In this document: piece after piece, positions 8,816 to 17,800 of the stretch
How the letters are laid out: every line of letters begins with the position of its first letter
Position numbering within the stretch: position 1 is the first letter of the stretch
Origin: Altererythrobacter ishigakiensis
GTDB lineage: Bacteria > Pseudomonadota > Alphaproteobacteria > Sphingomonadales > Sphingomonadaceae
Reading direction: 5' to 3'
NCBI RefSeq assembly: GCF_001663155.1
Contig: NZ_CP015963.1
Span: 620,001-684,000, forward strand
Length of the DNA stretch: 64,000 nt
Notes under the pieces: generated by a model
The model's database searches: none
What the model was told of the DNA's origin: nothing
Seen by the model: the letters and a program-made list of their open reading frames with translations, nothing else
Made by a program: the position numbers and the translations under genes

Positions 8816-9466
8816 TTAATTCAGTCGATAAACAATACTGGTGCTGTATGAGCCGGTTGTCGGGTTACCCGCTGCATCAAGTGCAGGGTTGAACCGCGCA
8901 TAGCGCTCCATCCCGCGGCACGCTGCGTCGTCAAGTACGCTAGAACCACTTGAACGGGAAACACGGCAACTACCAACGCGGCCATCAGGTGTTACGCTGA
9001 CACTCACGCCGACCACACCTTCTACCTCTTCACGCAGTGCACGCGACGGATAGTTTTCCTGAATGCGGGCCGCCCAACGGCGTTCGCCGCGGGTCGTTGC
9101 GCCACGTGCCATAGATGGCGGCGCGGGCGGTGCCGGCGGCGGAATTACCAGCGCAGGCGGTGCCGGCGGCGGAATCGTCGGCTGCGTTTGAATTGGTGGT
9201 GGCGCCGGCGCGATATTGATTGGCGGCGGCGGAGCAACAGGCGGCGGCGGTGCCGTTTCCTGCGGCTCTGGCGGAGGCGGTTCATCCTCCGGCTCGGGCG
9301 GGGGCGGCTCCTCGACGTCGATCGTAGTCACGCGTTCGACTACGTTCTTCACCGCTGAAACTGCCAGACCACTGATGAAAAGGTAACCGACGAACACGTG
9401 GATCAGGGCGACAATTACAATCGCCGTGATACGGTTGCCGCTTGTTTGTTGGTCAGCGTAGGCCAT
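8816..9466 (-). CDS. tonB: TonB energy-transducing protein
   Basis: 216 aa from the ATG at 9466, chosen because GGAGAG lies about 10 bases upstream; an ATG at 9484 would add 6 residues but has no ribosome site. One N-terminal helix (about 15-35, ITAIVIVALIHVFVGYLFI) anchors it in the inner membrane. A Pro/Glu-rich rod of about 65 residues spans the periplasm. The C-terminal TonB domain has the YPSRALREEVEGVVGVSVSV strand-helix unit and ends in YSTSIVYRLN. Function: it transmits ExbB-ExbD motion to outer-membrane receptors such as the one at 34.1 kb. The rod contains a 30-base tandem duplication (see the repeat entry). Confidence 0.93.
   Translation of the reverse strand: MAYADQQTSGNRITAIVIVALIHVFVGYLFISGLAVSAVKNVVERVTTIDVEEPPPPEPEDEPPPPEPQETAPPPPVAPPPPINIAPAPPPIQTQPTIPPPAPPALVIPPPAPPAPPSMARGATTRGERRWAARIQENYPSRALREEVEGVVGVSVSVTPDGRVGSCRVSRSSGSSVLDDAACRGMERYARFNPALDAAGNPTTGSYSTSIVYRLN
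9121..9175. repeat. 30-base tandem repeat in the Pro-rich rod of tonB
   Basis: Positions 9121-9145 and 9151-9175 match at 24 of 25 bases with a period of 30 bases, i.e. ten codons of the Pro-rich spacer (the peptide IPPPAPPA occurs twice). It keeps the reading frame, so gain or loss of a unit would change rod length only. Confidence 0.8.
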
Positions 9467-9837
9467 CCAGTCGCTTCTCTCCATTCACTTTGCCGGGGTT
9501 GGGCCCGACAACTTGTTGCACCGCAAACCGTAATTTGTTTGCGGAGCGAAAACTCCAATTTGCTCCCTGACCGGGCTGCTCGCCGGCGACCCGGAAGTTT
9601 GCAGGGCGTCCCCCCAAGGGAACCTGCACGGAACCGAAGCTAATTAAATCCCCAACTTCGCATCAGTCCCTAAAAACGCGCTTTAACGGGCAAGCCTTGC
9701 CCGCGCAAACGCTTTATCAGTTAATTGCCGATTCACACGTGATTGTCTGCTATCTATAGGCCCATTGCAAGTGTGCTGTTCCGCAACGACTAATGATTAT
9801 CGCGATATGCGATGCAATCTTTTTCGAGAATGATATT
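9467..9837. other. Divergent intergenic region with a 17-base palindrome
   Basis: About 370 bases between the tonB operon (minus) and a secreted protein (plus); it must hold the promoters of both. The only clear structure is a perfect palindrome at 9687-9703, CGGGCAAG-C-CTTGCCCG, with 8-base arms. A single-base centre is too short for a hairpin loop, so an operator for a dimeric regulator is more likely than an RNA stem. I see no convincing ORF or Fur-like AT-rich box. Confidence 0.5.
9687..9703. promoter_or_regulatory. Perfect 17-base palindrome, possible operator
   Basis: CGGGCAAG and CTTGCCCG flank one C. It sits 221 bases upstream of the tonB start and 135 bases upstream of the divergent gene. 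Seen in sequence; the regulatory role is inference. Confidence 0.4.
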
Positions 9838-10668
9838 ATGCTTCAAATCAGAAACTTGATCCTCTGGGCCTTAGGAGTGGCGGCGATTCACGTGGCGCCT
9901 GCTACGGCGCAAGATGGCGCGGCGCCCGTGCTACCCTCTTACGCAGAATTTGTTGAGATGGCAGATAGTGCGGAGCTGGTGGTACGCGCGAAAATAAGTC
10001 GCGCGATCGCTCTGGAGCCTGAGCGCGCACCCGATGTCGCACCCGGATTCGTTCGGCTCTATATTGAGGCAGAAACTCTAGCATTGCTGTCGGGCGCGGC
10101 CCCGCTCGGCGAGTCTCTGCGCTACCTTGTCGATGTGCCCTTCGATTCGCGCGGCAAGGTGCCCAAACTGAAGAACCGCGAAGTCATACTGTTCGCCCGC
10201 AGCGTCCCAGGCCGTCCTTCCGAACTTCAATTATCCGGCGAACCGGCGCAGCACTTTTATTCGCCTGAGTTTGAATCGCGTCTACGCCCAATCCTAACCG
10301 AACTGGCCGCGCCTGATTCGCCGCCGGTTGTGACGGGTGTGCGCGATGCCTTATCGGTACCCGGCAATCTGACCGGCGAATCAGAGACGCAGATATTTCT
10401 AGATACGCAAACTGGTGCGCCTGTATCGATCGCAGTTCTGCGGCGGCCGGGGCGTCCGGTAGCATGGGGCGTTTCCTGGGGAGAGATCATCGATCAATCC
10501 GCCCGCCCACCAGCTCCCGAATCGCTTGAGTGGTATCGGCTCGCCTGCGCATTGCCCGCGCGCTTGCCGTCCGAGGCCAATTTGTCGTCCAATGGCGCTT
10601 CGCGGACACAAGCTGAGCGTGACTATCAATTCGTGATGGGGGCATTGGGGCCCTGCTCGCGCGGTTGA
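9838..10668 (+). CDS. Secreted protein of unknown function
   Basis: 276 aa from the ATG at 9838; that start puts a typical signal peptide (LILWALGVAAIHVAPATAQ, cleavage after about residue 25) at the N-terminus, while an upstream ATG at 9793 would bury it. The mature part is soluble and periplasmic, beginning with PSYAEFVEMADSAELVVRAKI, with a conserved-looking mid region (EVILFARSVPG) and two cysteines in the C-terminal third. I recognise no catalytic motif. It is divergent from the tonB operon and upstream of a thioesterase on the same strand. Its role is unknown. Confidence 0.7.
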   Translation: MLQIRNLILWALGVAAIHVAPATAQDGAAPVLPSYAEFVEMADSAELVVRAKISRAIALEPERAPDVAPGFVRLYIEAETLALLSGAAPLGESLRYLVDVPFDSRGKVPKLKNREVILFARSVPGRPSELQLSGEPAQHFYSPEFESRLRPILTELAAPDSPPVVTGVRDALSVPGNLTGESETQIFLDTQTGAPVSIAVLRRPGRPVAWGVSWGEIIDQSARPPAPESLEWYRLACALPARLPSEANLSSNGASRTQAERDYQFVMGALGPCSRG

Positions 10669-10743
10669 GAGAAAGCTGACCTAGCGCGTCGCCAAGACAA
10701 ATTGGTTCCCACAGGCCCTATGCCCGCGCTAGAGCGGTACGCG

Positions 10744-11163
10744 ATGAAAGAGCCCTTCAAATATACATTTCGTGTGCGCTATGCCGAAGTCGACCCGCAG
10801 GCGGTCGTCTTCAATTCGCGCTATCTCGAATATGCCGACATCATGGTGACGGAATTTTTCCGTGATGCACGCAGTCGCGGCATGCCGGAAGATCTGGAAT
10901 TCCATGTCCGCCGCGCCGAAGTGGATTACCTTGCGCCAATGCGAGTCGATGAGTTGATCGAGGGACGCATCAGCATTCCCAGGATCGGCAATTCGAGCAT
11001 GGAACAACATATCACTTTGCACGGTGCTGACGATGATTCGCTCCGGGCAGAGATAAGGCTGGTTGCGGTGATGGTCGATTTGCCGACCGGCAAGCCAGAG
11101 CGTATTCCTGATAGTGCACGCGCAGCCTTTGGGCATCCCGTGACGGAGAATGTCGATGGCTGA
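10744..11163 (+). CDS. Acyl-CoA thioesterase, hotdog fold (YbgC / 4-hydroxybenzoyl-CoA type)
   Basis: 139 aa from the ATG at 10744 (MKEPFKYTF); ATG 10720 and TTG 10702 are in-frame alternatives. The hotdog-fold signature is FRVRYAEVDPQAVVFNSRYLEYAD, in which the Asp-Pro-Gln...Val-x-Tyr region replaces the usual D-x-x-G/H-x-N/Y active-site loop of this family; one stretch, EVDPQAVVFNSRY, contains the expected catalytic Asp. Function: hydrolysis of an acyl-CoA or acyl-ACP thioester in the cytoplasm; the substrate is not readable. Its stop overlaps the start of homoserine dehydrogenase by 8 bases, so the two are translated from one message. Confidence 0.85.
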   Translation: MKEPFKYTFRVRYAEVDPQAVVFNSRYLEYADIMVTEFFRDARSRGMPEDLEFHVRRAEVDYLAPMRVDELIEGRISIPRIGNSSMEQHITLHGADDDSLRAEIRLVAVMVDLPTGKPERIPDSARAAFGHPVTENVDG

Positions 11164-12463
11164 TACCTTGCGCATTGGGCTTGCGGGCCTGGGAACCGTT
11201 GGCGTGGGGGTGATCCGTCTTCTTGAGAAGAACCGCGAATTGCTGACGGCGCGTGCGGGAACGCAGTTGCAAGTCACAGCCGTCAGCGCAAAAAGCCGCG
11301 GCAAGGACCGGGGGGTCGATCTCTCAACATATGCGTGGGAAGACGATCCGGTCGCGCTTGCCGGGCGCGACGATGTCGACGTGGTCGTAGAACTGATCGG
11401 CGGTTCGGATGGACCAGCTCTGGCGTTGGCTGAGACCGCTCTGGCGTCTGGCAAGGCCTTTGTGACTGCCAACAAGGCAATGATAGCACATCACGGGCTT
11501 TCGCTGGCGACCACTGCCGAAGCGCAAGACGTCGCGTTAAAATTTGAAGCCGCGGTTGCTGGAGGTATTCCGGTGGTGAAGGGTCTGCGCGAAGGCACTT
11601 CGGCCAATGAGTTGGCGAGCATATACGGTATCCTCAACGGTACGTGTAATTACATCCTGTCTACCATGGAAGACACGGGTGCTGACTTTGCCAACGTTCT
11701 GGCCGAAGCGCAGGCGAAGGGCTTTGCAGAGGCGGATCCTACTTTCGACATCGAAGGAATTGATGCGGCCCACAAACTGGCCATTCTGGCAGCCATCGGC
11801 TTTGGTGCGAAACTGGATTTCGACGCCGTCCGTGTCACCGGTATCACGCGTGTTGGCGCAGCCGACATCGCGCAGGCCGATGCGCTTGGTTTTGTTATCC
11901 GTCTGATCGCTCAGGCGGATGTCGAACACACGGCAGAGGGCGACCGTTTGCTGCAGCGCGTGAGGCCATGCCTCGTATCGAAGGCGCATCCGCTAAGCGG
12001 CGTTGATGGCCCCACCAACGCGGTCGTGGCCGAGGGCAATTTTTCTGGCCGTTTGCTGTTCCAGGGCGCAGGCGCGGGCGAAGGTCCAACCGCCAGCGCG
12101 GTTGTGGCTGACCTGATCGACATCGCTCGCGATGAAGTTGGGGCGCCTTTCTCTATTCCGGTGGCAAACCTCTCAGCCATGGCACCTGCCGAATCGGGCG
12201 AACGGCTGGAGCGTACTTATCTGCGTTTCACTGTAGCCGATCGTCCGGGCGTCTTGGCAGAAATCACCGCTGCGATGCGCGATGCAGGCGTCTCTATCGA
12301 AAGCCTCATTCAGAAAGGCCGCGCTGAGGAAGGGGGCGAAGTGCTGGTTGCGATGGTCACGCATGAGGGCCCCGAACGTTCAGTGCGAAAAGCGATCACT
12401 CTTCTCGAAGGCTCTGACAGCCTGACAGCCCCGCCTCTGGTTCTGCCTATTCTTCCTGATTAG
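11156..12463 (+). CDS. hom: Homoserine dehydrogenase
   Basis: 435 aa starting at ATG 11156, which has GGAG 7 bases upstream; the ATG at 11150 is too close to that site. Residues 8-20 form the NAD(P)-binding loop GLAGLGTVGVGV. The middle carries the homoserine dehydrogenase signature NGTCNYIL and the substrate loop EADPTFDIEGIDAAHKLAIL, with the catalytic Lys in DAAHK. The C-terminus is an ACT domain (FTVADRPGVLAEITAAM) expected to sense threonine. It reduces aspartate semialdehyde to homoserine for Thr, Met and Ile. No aspartokinase fusion. The stop overlaps the convergent gene at 12447 by 17 bases. Confidence 0.95.
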   Translation: MADTLRIGLAGLGTVGVGVIRLLEKNRELLTARAGTQLQVTAVSAKSRGKDRGVDLSTYAWEDDPVALAGRDDVDVVVELIGGSDGPALALAETALASGKAFVTANKAMIAHHGLSLATTAEAQDVALKFEAAVAGGIPVVKGLREGTSANELASIYGILNGTCNYILSTMEDTGADFANVLAEAQAKGFAEADPTFDIEGIDAAHKLAILAAIGFGAKLDFDAVRVTGITRVGAADIAQADALGFVIRLIAQADVEHTAEGDRLLQRVRPCLVSKAHPLSGVDGPTNAVVAEGNFSGRLLFQGAGAGEGPTASAVVADLIDIARDEVGAPFSIPVANLSAMAPAESGERLERTYLRFTVADRPGVLAEITAAMRDAGVSIESLIQKGRAEEGGEVLVAMVTHEGPERSVRKAITLLEGSDSLTAPPLVLPILPD

Positions 12464-13037
12464 GATTGGTTTCGGACTTGTTTGCGTCTTCTGCGCTAGT
12501 AGCGATTGCCGTTCCTTCAGCATTACCGAGCGGGGGCAAACCTCGGGCAATGCGGTCCGCATCGGATCCGGCAGGGGCCTGAGGCAACGCAGTTACGTCA
12601 ATGATGAGAGCCGGCGGTGGAGGGCACTTTTGTATCCCCGGCAGGCAACCGCGAATCGTCCCTCCACCACCTGGCGCGTGTTTGCCGGTGATACCTTCAC
12701 CAGCGACTTCGACGGGTTGCTGCCCTTGCGTGCGCTTGGCATAATCCTTTTCCCACTTCTCCTTGTCGAAACCGCTGGCCGCCGCGTCATTGCGCTTGCG
12801 ACACACGACAATCGTCCTTGAAACAGTAGCCGCGTCAATCTCTTCTTCGCATCTTTCCAAGTCGAAAGAATCCATGTCGCTATTGTCGCGAAGGGTCAGG
12901 TCCAGCACCCCGCCTTCGGGCTGAGTGACAGCGTCTTCCTGATCGGGAGGACCGGCTTGTTGCCCGTTGTCTTGAGCCCAAGCGGCTTGGCTCATCCCTG
13001 CCAGCAAAGGCAGAACATACCTTATGAGATACTTCAT
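12447..13037 (-). CDS. Secreted protein of unknown function, paralogue of its upstream neighbour
   Basis: 196 aa. A signal peptide (YVLPLLAGMSQAAWAQ) is followed by an acidic spacer, then a cysteine motif CEEEIDAATVSRTIVVCR, a Gly-rich stretch, CLPGIQKCPPPPALIIDV, and the tail PAGSDADRIARGL. Four cysteines in two pairs suggest two disulfides in a periplasmic protein. Every one of these blocks recurs in the gene immediately upstream on the same strand. The ATG directly abuts the stop codon of that gene (TAG then ATG), which points to coupled translation. The C-terminus overlaps hom on the other strand by 17 bases. I do not recognise the family. Confidence 0.72.
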   Translation of the reverse strand: MKYLIRYVLPLLAGMSQAAWAQDNGQQAGPPDQEDAVTQPEGGVLDLTLRDNSDMDSFDLERCEEEIDAATVSRTIVVCRKRNDAAASGFDKEKWEKDYAKRTQGQQPVEVAGEGITGKHAPGGGGTIRGCLPGIQKCPPPPALIIDVTALPQAPAGSDADRIARGLPPLGNAEGTAIATSAEDANKSETNPNQEE

Positions 13038-13715
13038 CTATTCAGGTGCCGATGCGTCAGCGTTCTGATCAGATGGGGGGGGCTGAAGGATCACGCTGGG
13101 AGCAGGCAAGCCAAGGTCGGCTTGGCTGACAACTCCATCTTCGTCATCATCATTCTCGATTGGCTGAAGTCCGCGCGCGATTCGGTCTGCATCAGAGCCA
13201 GCCGGCGCCTCGGGCAAGGCCTCTACATCAATGATCAGAGCCGGCGGCGGAGGGCATGGGGGGATGATGCAGCCAGTAATTGTCACGCCTGTCCCTATTA
13301 GTGCTGGATGCCCAGTGATGCCCTCGCCCGCTACATCGGGGGTGGGAATGGCGTCAGCATATTGCGTTTCCCGCGCGTAACGGTCGCGTGCACTATCGCG
13401 GCTCCCGCTGTAATAATTCGAATTGTCTTCCACGATCTCGCGGCAAACCACAATCGTGCCAGAGATCGTTGAAGCGTCCTGCTCCTCCTCGCATTGCTCG
13501 ATACGTCGCTTATCGACAGGGCCGTCAGGAATCTCGACCAACAGGTCGACTTTTTCGGTTCGTTCAATCGGTTCGATATCGATTGGCTGCCGGACGGGGG
13601 GAGGGGGTGGTGTGTATTCAGGCGCAACTTCTTGTGCGACTGCCGGAGTCAGAATAGCCCAGACCAAAAGCAATGGGGTGCTTTTCCCGGTCCACCATGC
13701 GGGTCTGCTCGACAA
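13038..13715 (-). CDS. Secreted protein of unknown function, first of a tandem pair
   Basis: 225 aa from a TTG start at 13715. That codon is chosen because AAGGAG lies 6 bases upstream and the product then begins with a clean signal peptide (TPLLLVWAILTPAVAQ); a longer frame from 13781 would run into glpX and hide the signal. After a Pro-rich spacer come CEEEQDASTISGTIVVCR, CIIPPCPPPPALIIDV and PAGSDADRIARGL, the same blocks in the same order as the downstream copy, then an Asp/Pro-rich tail of about 40 residues. Divergent from glpX with about 58 bases between starts. Function unknown; the tandem arrangement suggests duplication. Confidence 0.72.
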   Translation of the reverse strand: MSSRPAWWTGKSTPLLLVWAILTPAVAQEVAPEYTPPPPPVRQPIDIEPIERTEKVDLLVEIPDGPVDKRRIEQCEEEQDASTISGTIVVCREIVEDNSNYYSGSRDSARDRYARETQYADAIPTPDVAGEGITGHPALIGTGVTITGCIIPPCPPPPALIIDVEALPEAPAGSDADRIARGLQPIENDDDEDGVVSQADLGLPAPSVILQPPPSDQNADASAPE

Positions 13716-13773
13716 GCGCCGCTCCTTCTGTTTAGGGCATCTGCCAAGACACACGTCAGGGACTGAATTGCTC

Positions 13774-14769
13774 ATGAACACCGATCTTCTCGCTCAAAAG
13801 GAAACTGGAAGCAACGCGCTTGATCGCGTTTTGGTGCTGGAAATGGTACGCGTCACCGAAGCGGCCGCGGTTGCAGCATCGCAACTGATCGGGCGCGGCG
13901 ACGAAAAGGCAGCGGATGCCGCTGCTGTCGAAGCGATGCGACGCGCATTCGATACGCTCTATATGGACGGAACGGTTGTGATCGGCGAAGGCGAGCGAGA
14001 CGAGGCGCCAATGCTATATATTGGTGAAAAGGTTGGTGGCGCTCCCGGAAAGGGGCCGAAGATCGACATTGCTTTGGATCCGCTCGAAGGCACAACCATC
14101 ACAGCTAAAGCTGGCCCGAACGCGCTTGCGGTTCTGGCCGCGGCAGAAGAGGGCAACCTATTGAACGCGCCCGACACCTATATGGACAAGATCGCGGTCG
14201 GCCCTGGCTATCCCCCCGATGTGATTGATCTCGCGAAATCGCCGACGGATAATGTGAAGTCGGTCGCGGCAGCAAAGGGAGTTGAGCCGCACGAAATCAT
14301 TGTCTGTGTGCTTGATCGTCCGCGTCATGCAGACCTGATCGCAGAACTGCGTGGCCTCGGTTGTGGCGTAGTGCTGATCGGCGACGGCGATGTCGCTGGC
14401 GTCATCGCGGTGACGGACGAAGATACCACGATCGATATGTACATGGGCCAGGGCGGTGCACCTGAAGGTGTATTGGCGGCGGCTGCGTTGCGCTGCGTTG
14501 GTGGACAGTTCAATGGCCGGCTCGTGTTCCGCAACGAGGACGAAAAGGCGCGTGCGCGCAAATGGGGCATCGAAGATCTGGACCGGATCTACAAGCTTGA
14601 AGACCTCGCAAAGGGCGACTGCATCTTTGCCGCGACGGGGGTCACATCCGGATCTTTGCTGGACGGCGTTAAGCGACTGCGCGGGGGCAAGATGACCACC
14701 CACAGCGTCGTGATGCGGGCCAGCTCTGGCACTGTCCGTTGGATCAGAGGTGAGCACCGCGTGAAATAA
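13774..14769 (+). CDS. glpX: Class II fructose-1,6-bisphosphatase
   Basis: 331 aa from ATG 13774. It shows GlpX hallmarks: the acidic metal loop GEGERDEAPMLYIGEKVG, DIALDPLEGTT, the Lys/Arg-rich phosphate site, and GAPEGVLAAAALRCVGG near residue 230. Function: fructose 1,6-bisphosphate to fructose 6-phosphate in gluconeogenesis. The start is the one that keeps the conserved N-terminal helix (LDRVLVLEMVRVTEAAAVAA). Reported starts further upstream would overlap the divergent secreted protein. It follows hom by about 1.3 kb with the divergent pair between; in many sphingomonads glpX follows hom directly, so the pair looks inserted (an inference). Confidence 0.95.
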   Translation: MNTDLLAQKETGSNALDRVLVLEMVRVTEAAAVAASQLIGRGDEKAADAAAVEAMRRAFDTLYMDGTVVIGEGERDEAPMLYIGEKVGGAPGKGPKIDIALDPLEGTTITAKAGPNALAVLAAAEEGNLLNAPDTYMDKIAVGPGYPPDVIDLAKSPTDNVKSVAAAKGVEPHEIIVCVLDRPRHADLIAELRGLGCGVVLIGDGDVAGVIAVTDEDTTIDMYMGQGGAPEGVLAAAALRCVGGQFNGRLVFRNEDEKARARKWGIEDLDRIYKLEDLAKGDCIFAATGVTSGSLLDGVKRLRGGKMTTHSVVMRASSGTVRWIRGEHRVK

Positions 14770-14833
14770 CACGCACTGATCTCAATGATTCAGCCCCCTT
14801 TGCGGCTTGGGCTTTGTCTGCCAAATAGCGGGC

Positions 14834-17800
14834 ATGACAGGGACAAGTTCGCTCACTCCGATACCGCAACCACCCGGCAAGCCGCTGGTCGGCAATGCTT
14901 TGACGGTTGATGCCAATCGGCAGATCCAGTCGTTGATGGAACTGGCCGATGAGTATGGTCCTATCTTCCAGCTCGATATGATGGGCACGCCGCTCGTTAT
15001 CGTGTCGGGAGCTGATCTGGTTGCCGAAGTGTGTGATGAGAAGCGCTTCGACAAATCGGTGCGCGGCCCTTTGAAACGACTTCGCCTGATTGGCGGTGAC
15101 GGGCTCTTTACTGGAGATACCGACGATCCGAATTGGGCCAAGGCACATAACATCTTGCTGCCGTCCTTCAGCCAAAAGGCAATGGGCAGCTATCTGCCCA
15201 TGATGACCGACATCGCCAGCCAGCTGGTCATGAAGTGGGAGCGGATGAATTCGGACGACGTGATCGATGTACCAAAGGACATGATCCGTCTGACGCTCGA
15301 CACGATCGGCGTGTGCGGTTTCGGATATCGGTTCAATTCCTTCTACCGCGAGGATTTCCACCCTTTCATCGCAGCGCTCACCCGCACGCTTGAGACGACG
15401 CAGAAGCTGCGAGGAATTCCGGGCGAAAAGCTGCTGAAGCGGCAGCAGATTGAGCAGCTGCACGTAGACGCGCGCTACATGAACAATCTCGTCGACGAGA
15501 TTATTGCAGAGCGCCGGAACGCTGGCAGCGAGGGCCCAGAAGACCTGCTCGACTTCATGTTGTCAGGGCGCGATGCCCTGACCGGCGAACGCTTGTCGGA
15601 CGAGAATATCCGTTTTCAGATCAACACTTTCCTGATCGCCGGGCATGAAACGACATCGGGCCTCCTGTCATTCACGCTCTATTACCTGCTGAAGAACCGG
15701 GACGTGCTGAAACGTGCCTATGCCGAAGTGGACGAAGTGCTGGGCCGGAATATCGACCAGACACCAACGCTGAAACAGATCGGCCAGCTGCCCTATATTC
15801 GCGCGATCCTGTTCGAGGCATTGCGGCTTTGGCCAACCGCACCCGCTTTCGGCCTGGCGCCGTTCAAGGATGAGCTTCTGGGCGGAAAATATGCGATTCC
15901 GCAGGGCACGTTTACCACTGTGCTGATCCCATCACTGCATCGCGACAAGAGCGTGTGGGGTGACAATCCGGGGGAGTTCAACCCGGATAATTTCAGCGCT
16001 GAGGCAGAGGCTGCACGGCCAGCGCATGCTTACAAGCCATTCGGTAATGGCCAGCGCGCCTGCATCGGACGGCAATTTGCGATTCAGGAATCGATTCTGG
16101 TGCTGGCGATGATCCTGCAGCGCTTCCAGCTGTTCGACCACACCAATTACCAGCTCGACATCAAGGAAACGCTGTCCATCAAGCCCGACGAGTTTTTCAT
16201 CAAGGCGCGGCTGCGGGAAGATGTCGAACGCGGCGGGTCAACTGCCCTGACTGACGATGAGAAGGATTCCGGCGCTGCCATCGCCGCTCCCGTACCTTCC
16301 CACGGTACGCCGCTGTTGGTGCTCTACGGCTCCAATCTGGGCTCAAGTGAGAGCTTTGCGCGCGAACTGGCGCAGCGCGGCGAATTTGGTGGCTTTGACG
16401 TAACCTTGGCAGAGCTTGATGCATTCGTCGGCAAGCTGCCGGACGCAGGCGCGGTGGCAATAGCGTGCGCGTCCTATAATGGCATGCCGCCAGACAACGC
16501 GGCGAAGTTTGTGAACTGGTTGGAGGATCTCGAAACGACATCAATACCGCTCAAGGGGGTCTGTTATTTCGTTCTCGGCTGCGGGAACAGCGATTGGGCG
16601 GCAACCTTTCAGGATGTCCCGCGTAAAATCGACGCAGCGATGGAAGCTGCCGGTGCGAAGCGGATCGTCGTCACCGAAGAGCTGGATGCGCGCGGCGACG
16701 TCGACACGCAGTTCCATGATTGGCTGGATGATCTGTTGCCGAAAGTCGCCGGCGCATTCGGCATTGATCTGGAACTGGCAGCCGTCGAGGACGCCGAGCC
16801 GCTTTATACTGTCGAGATAACTGACAGTGTCACTGCCAACCCCGTGGCAGAGGGGCTGGGCGCGCACGAAGTTACCGTGCTCCGCAATGTCGAGCTGAAG
16901 AATCTCCAGATCGATGATCCCCGTTCGACCCGTCACATTGAGGTGAAGCTGGCAGAGGGCATGAGCTACCAGCCGGGCGATCACTTATGCGTCGTGCCGG
17001 TCAATGACGAAAAGGTTGTTGAACGACTGCTCAATCGTTTCAACCTCGATCGGGACACCTACATCCGGGTCGAATCGCGCAGCGAAATGCGCGGGCCATT
17101 CCCCAGCGGCAGCACCTTTTCCGTGTTGCGACTGGCGGAGAAGGCAGGCGAGCTGCAAGCCGTCGCGACGCGCAAGGATTGCGCGATGCTGGCCCGCTTT
17201 GTCGAATGTCCAAACTCGAAATCGGCGCTCGAGGCACTAGCTAAGCCAGCCGGTGAAGACGGCACCGATCTATACGCGACCGAAGTGCTGGCAAAGCGCA
17301 AATCGGTGCTCGATCTGTTGGAAGAGTTCCCGGCATGCGATTTACCGCTCGGCGTATTCCTCGAACTCATTCCCTATATGAGCCCGCGTTATTATTCGAT
17401 TTCGTCGGCGCCCGACGCCGCGCCGGGACAGTGCTCTATCACTGTCGGCGTGGTGAAGGGGCCTGCACTGTCGGGCAAAGGCACGTTCAAGGGAACATGC
17501 TCGAATTACCTCGCAGAGCTTCAACCTGGGGATACGTTTAGAGCCATCGTGCGCAAGCCAACGGCGGATTTCCGGCTGCCAGACGATCCTGCGCAGCCTA
17601 TCATCATGGTCGGCCCCGGCACCGGTATCGCGCCGTTCCGCGGCTTCCTGCAGCAGCGTGCTTTGATGAAGGAGCAGAGCAAGGCGCTGGGAGATGCCAT
17701 GTTGTTCTTCGGCTGCCGACACCCCGATCACGACTTCCTCTATCGTGAAGAGCTGGAGCAATATGCCGCAAATGGCATCGTCAATTTGCAAACGGCTTTT

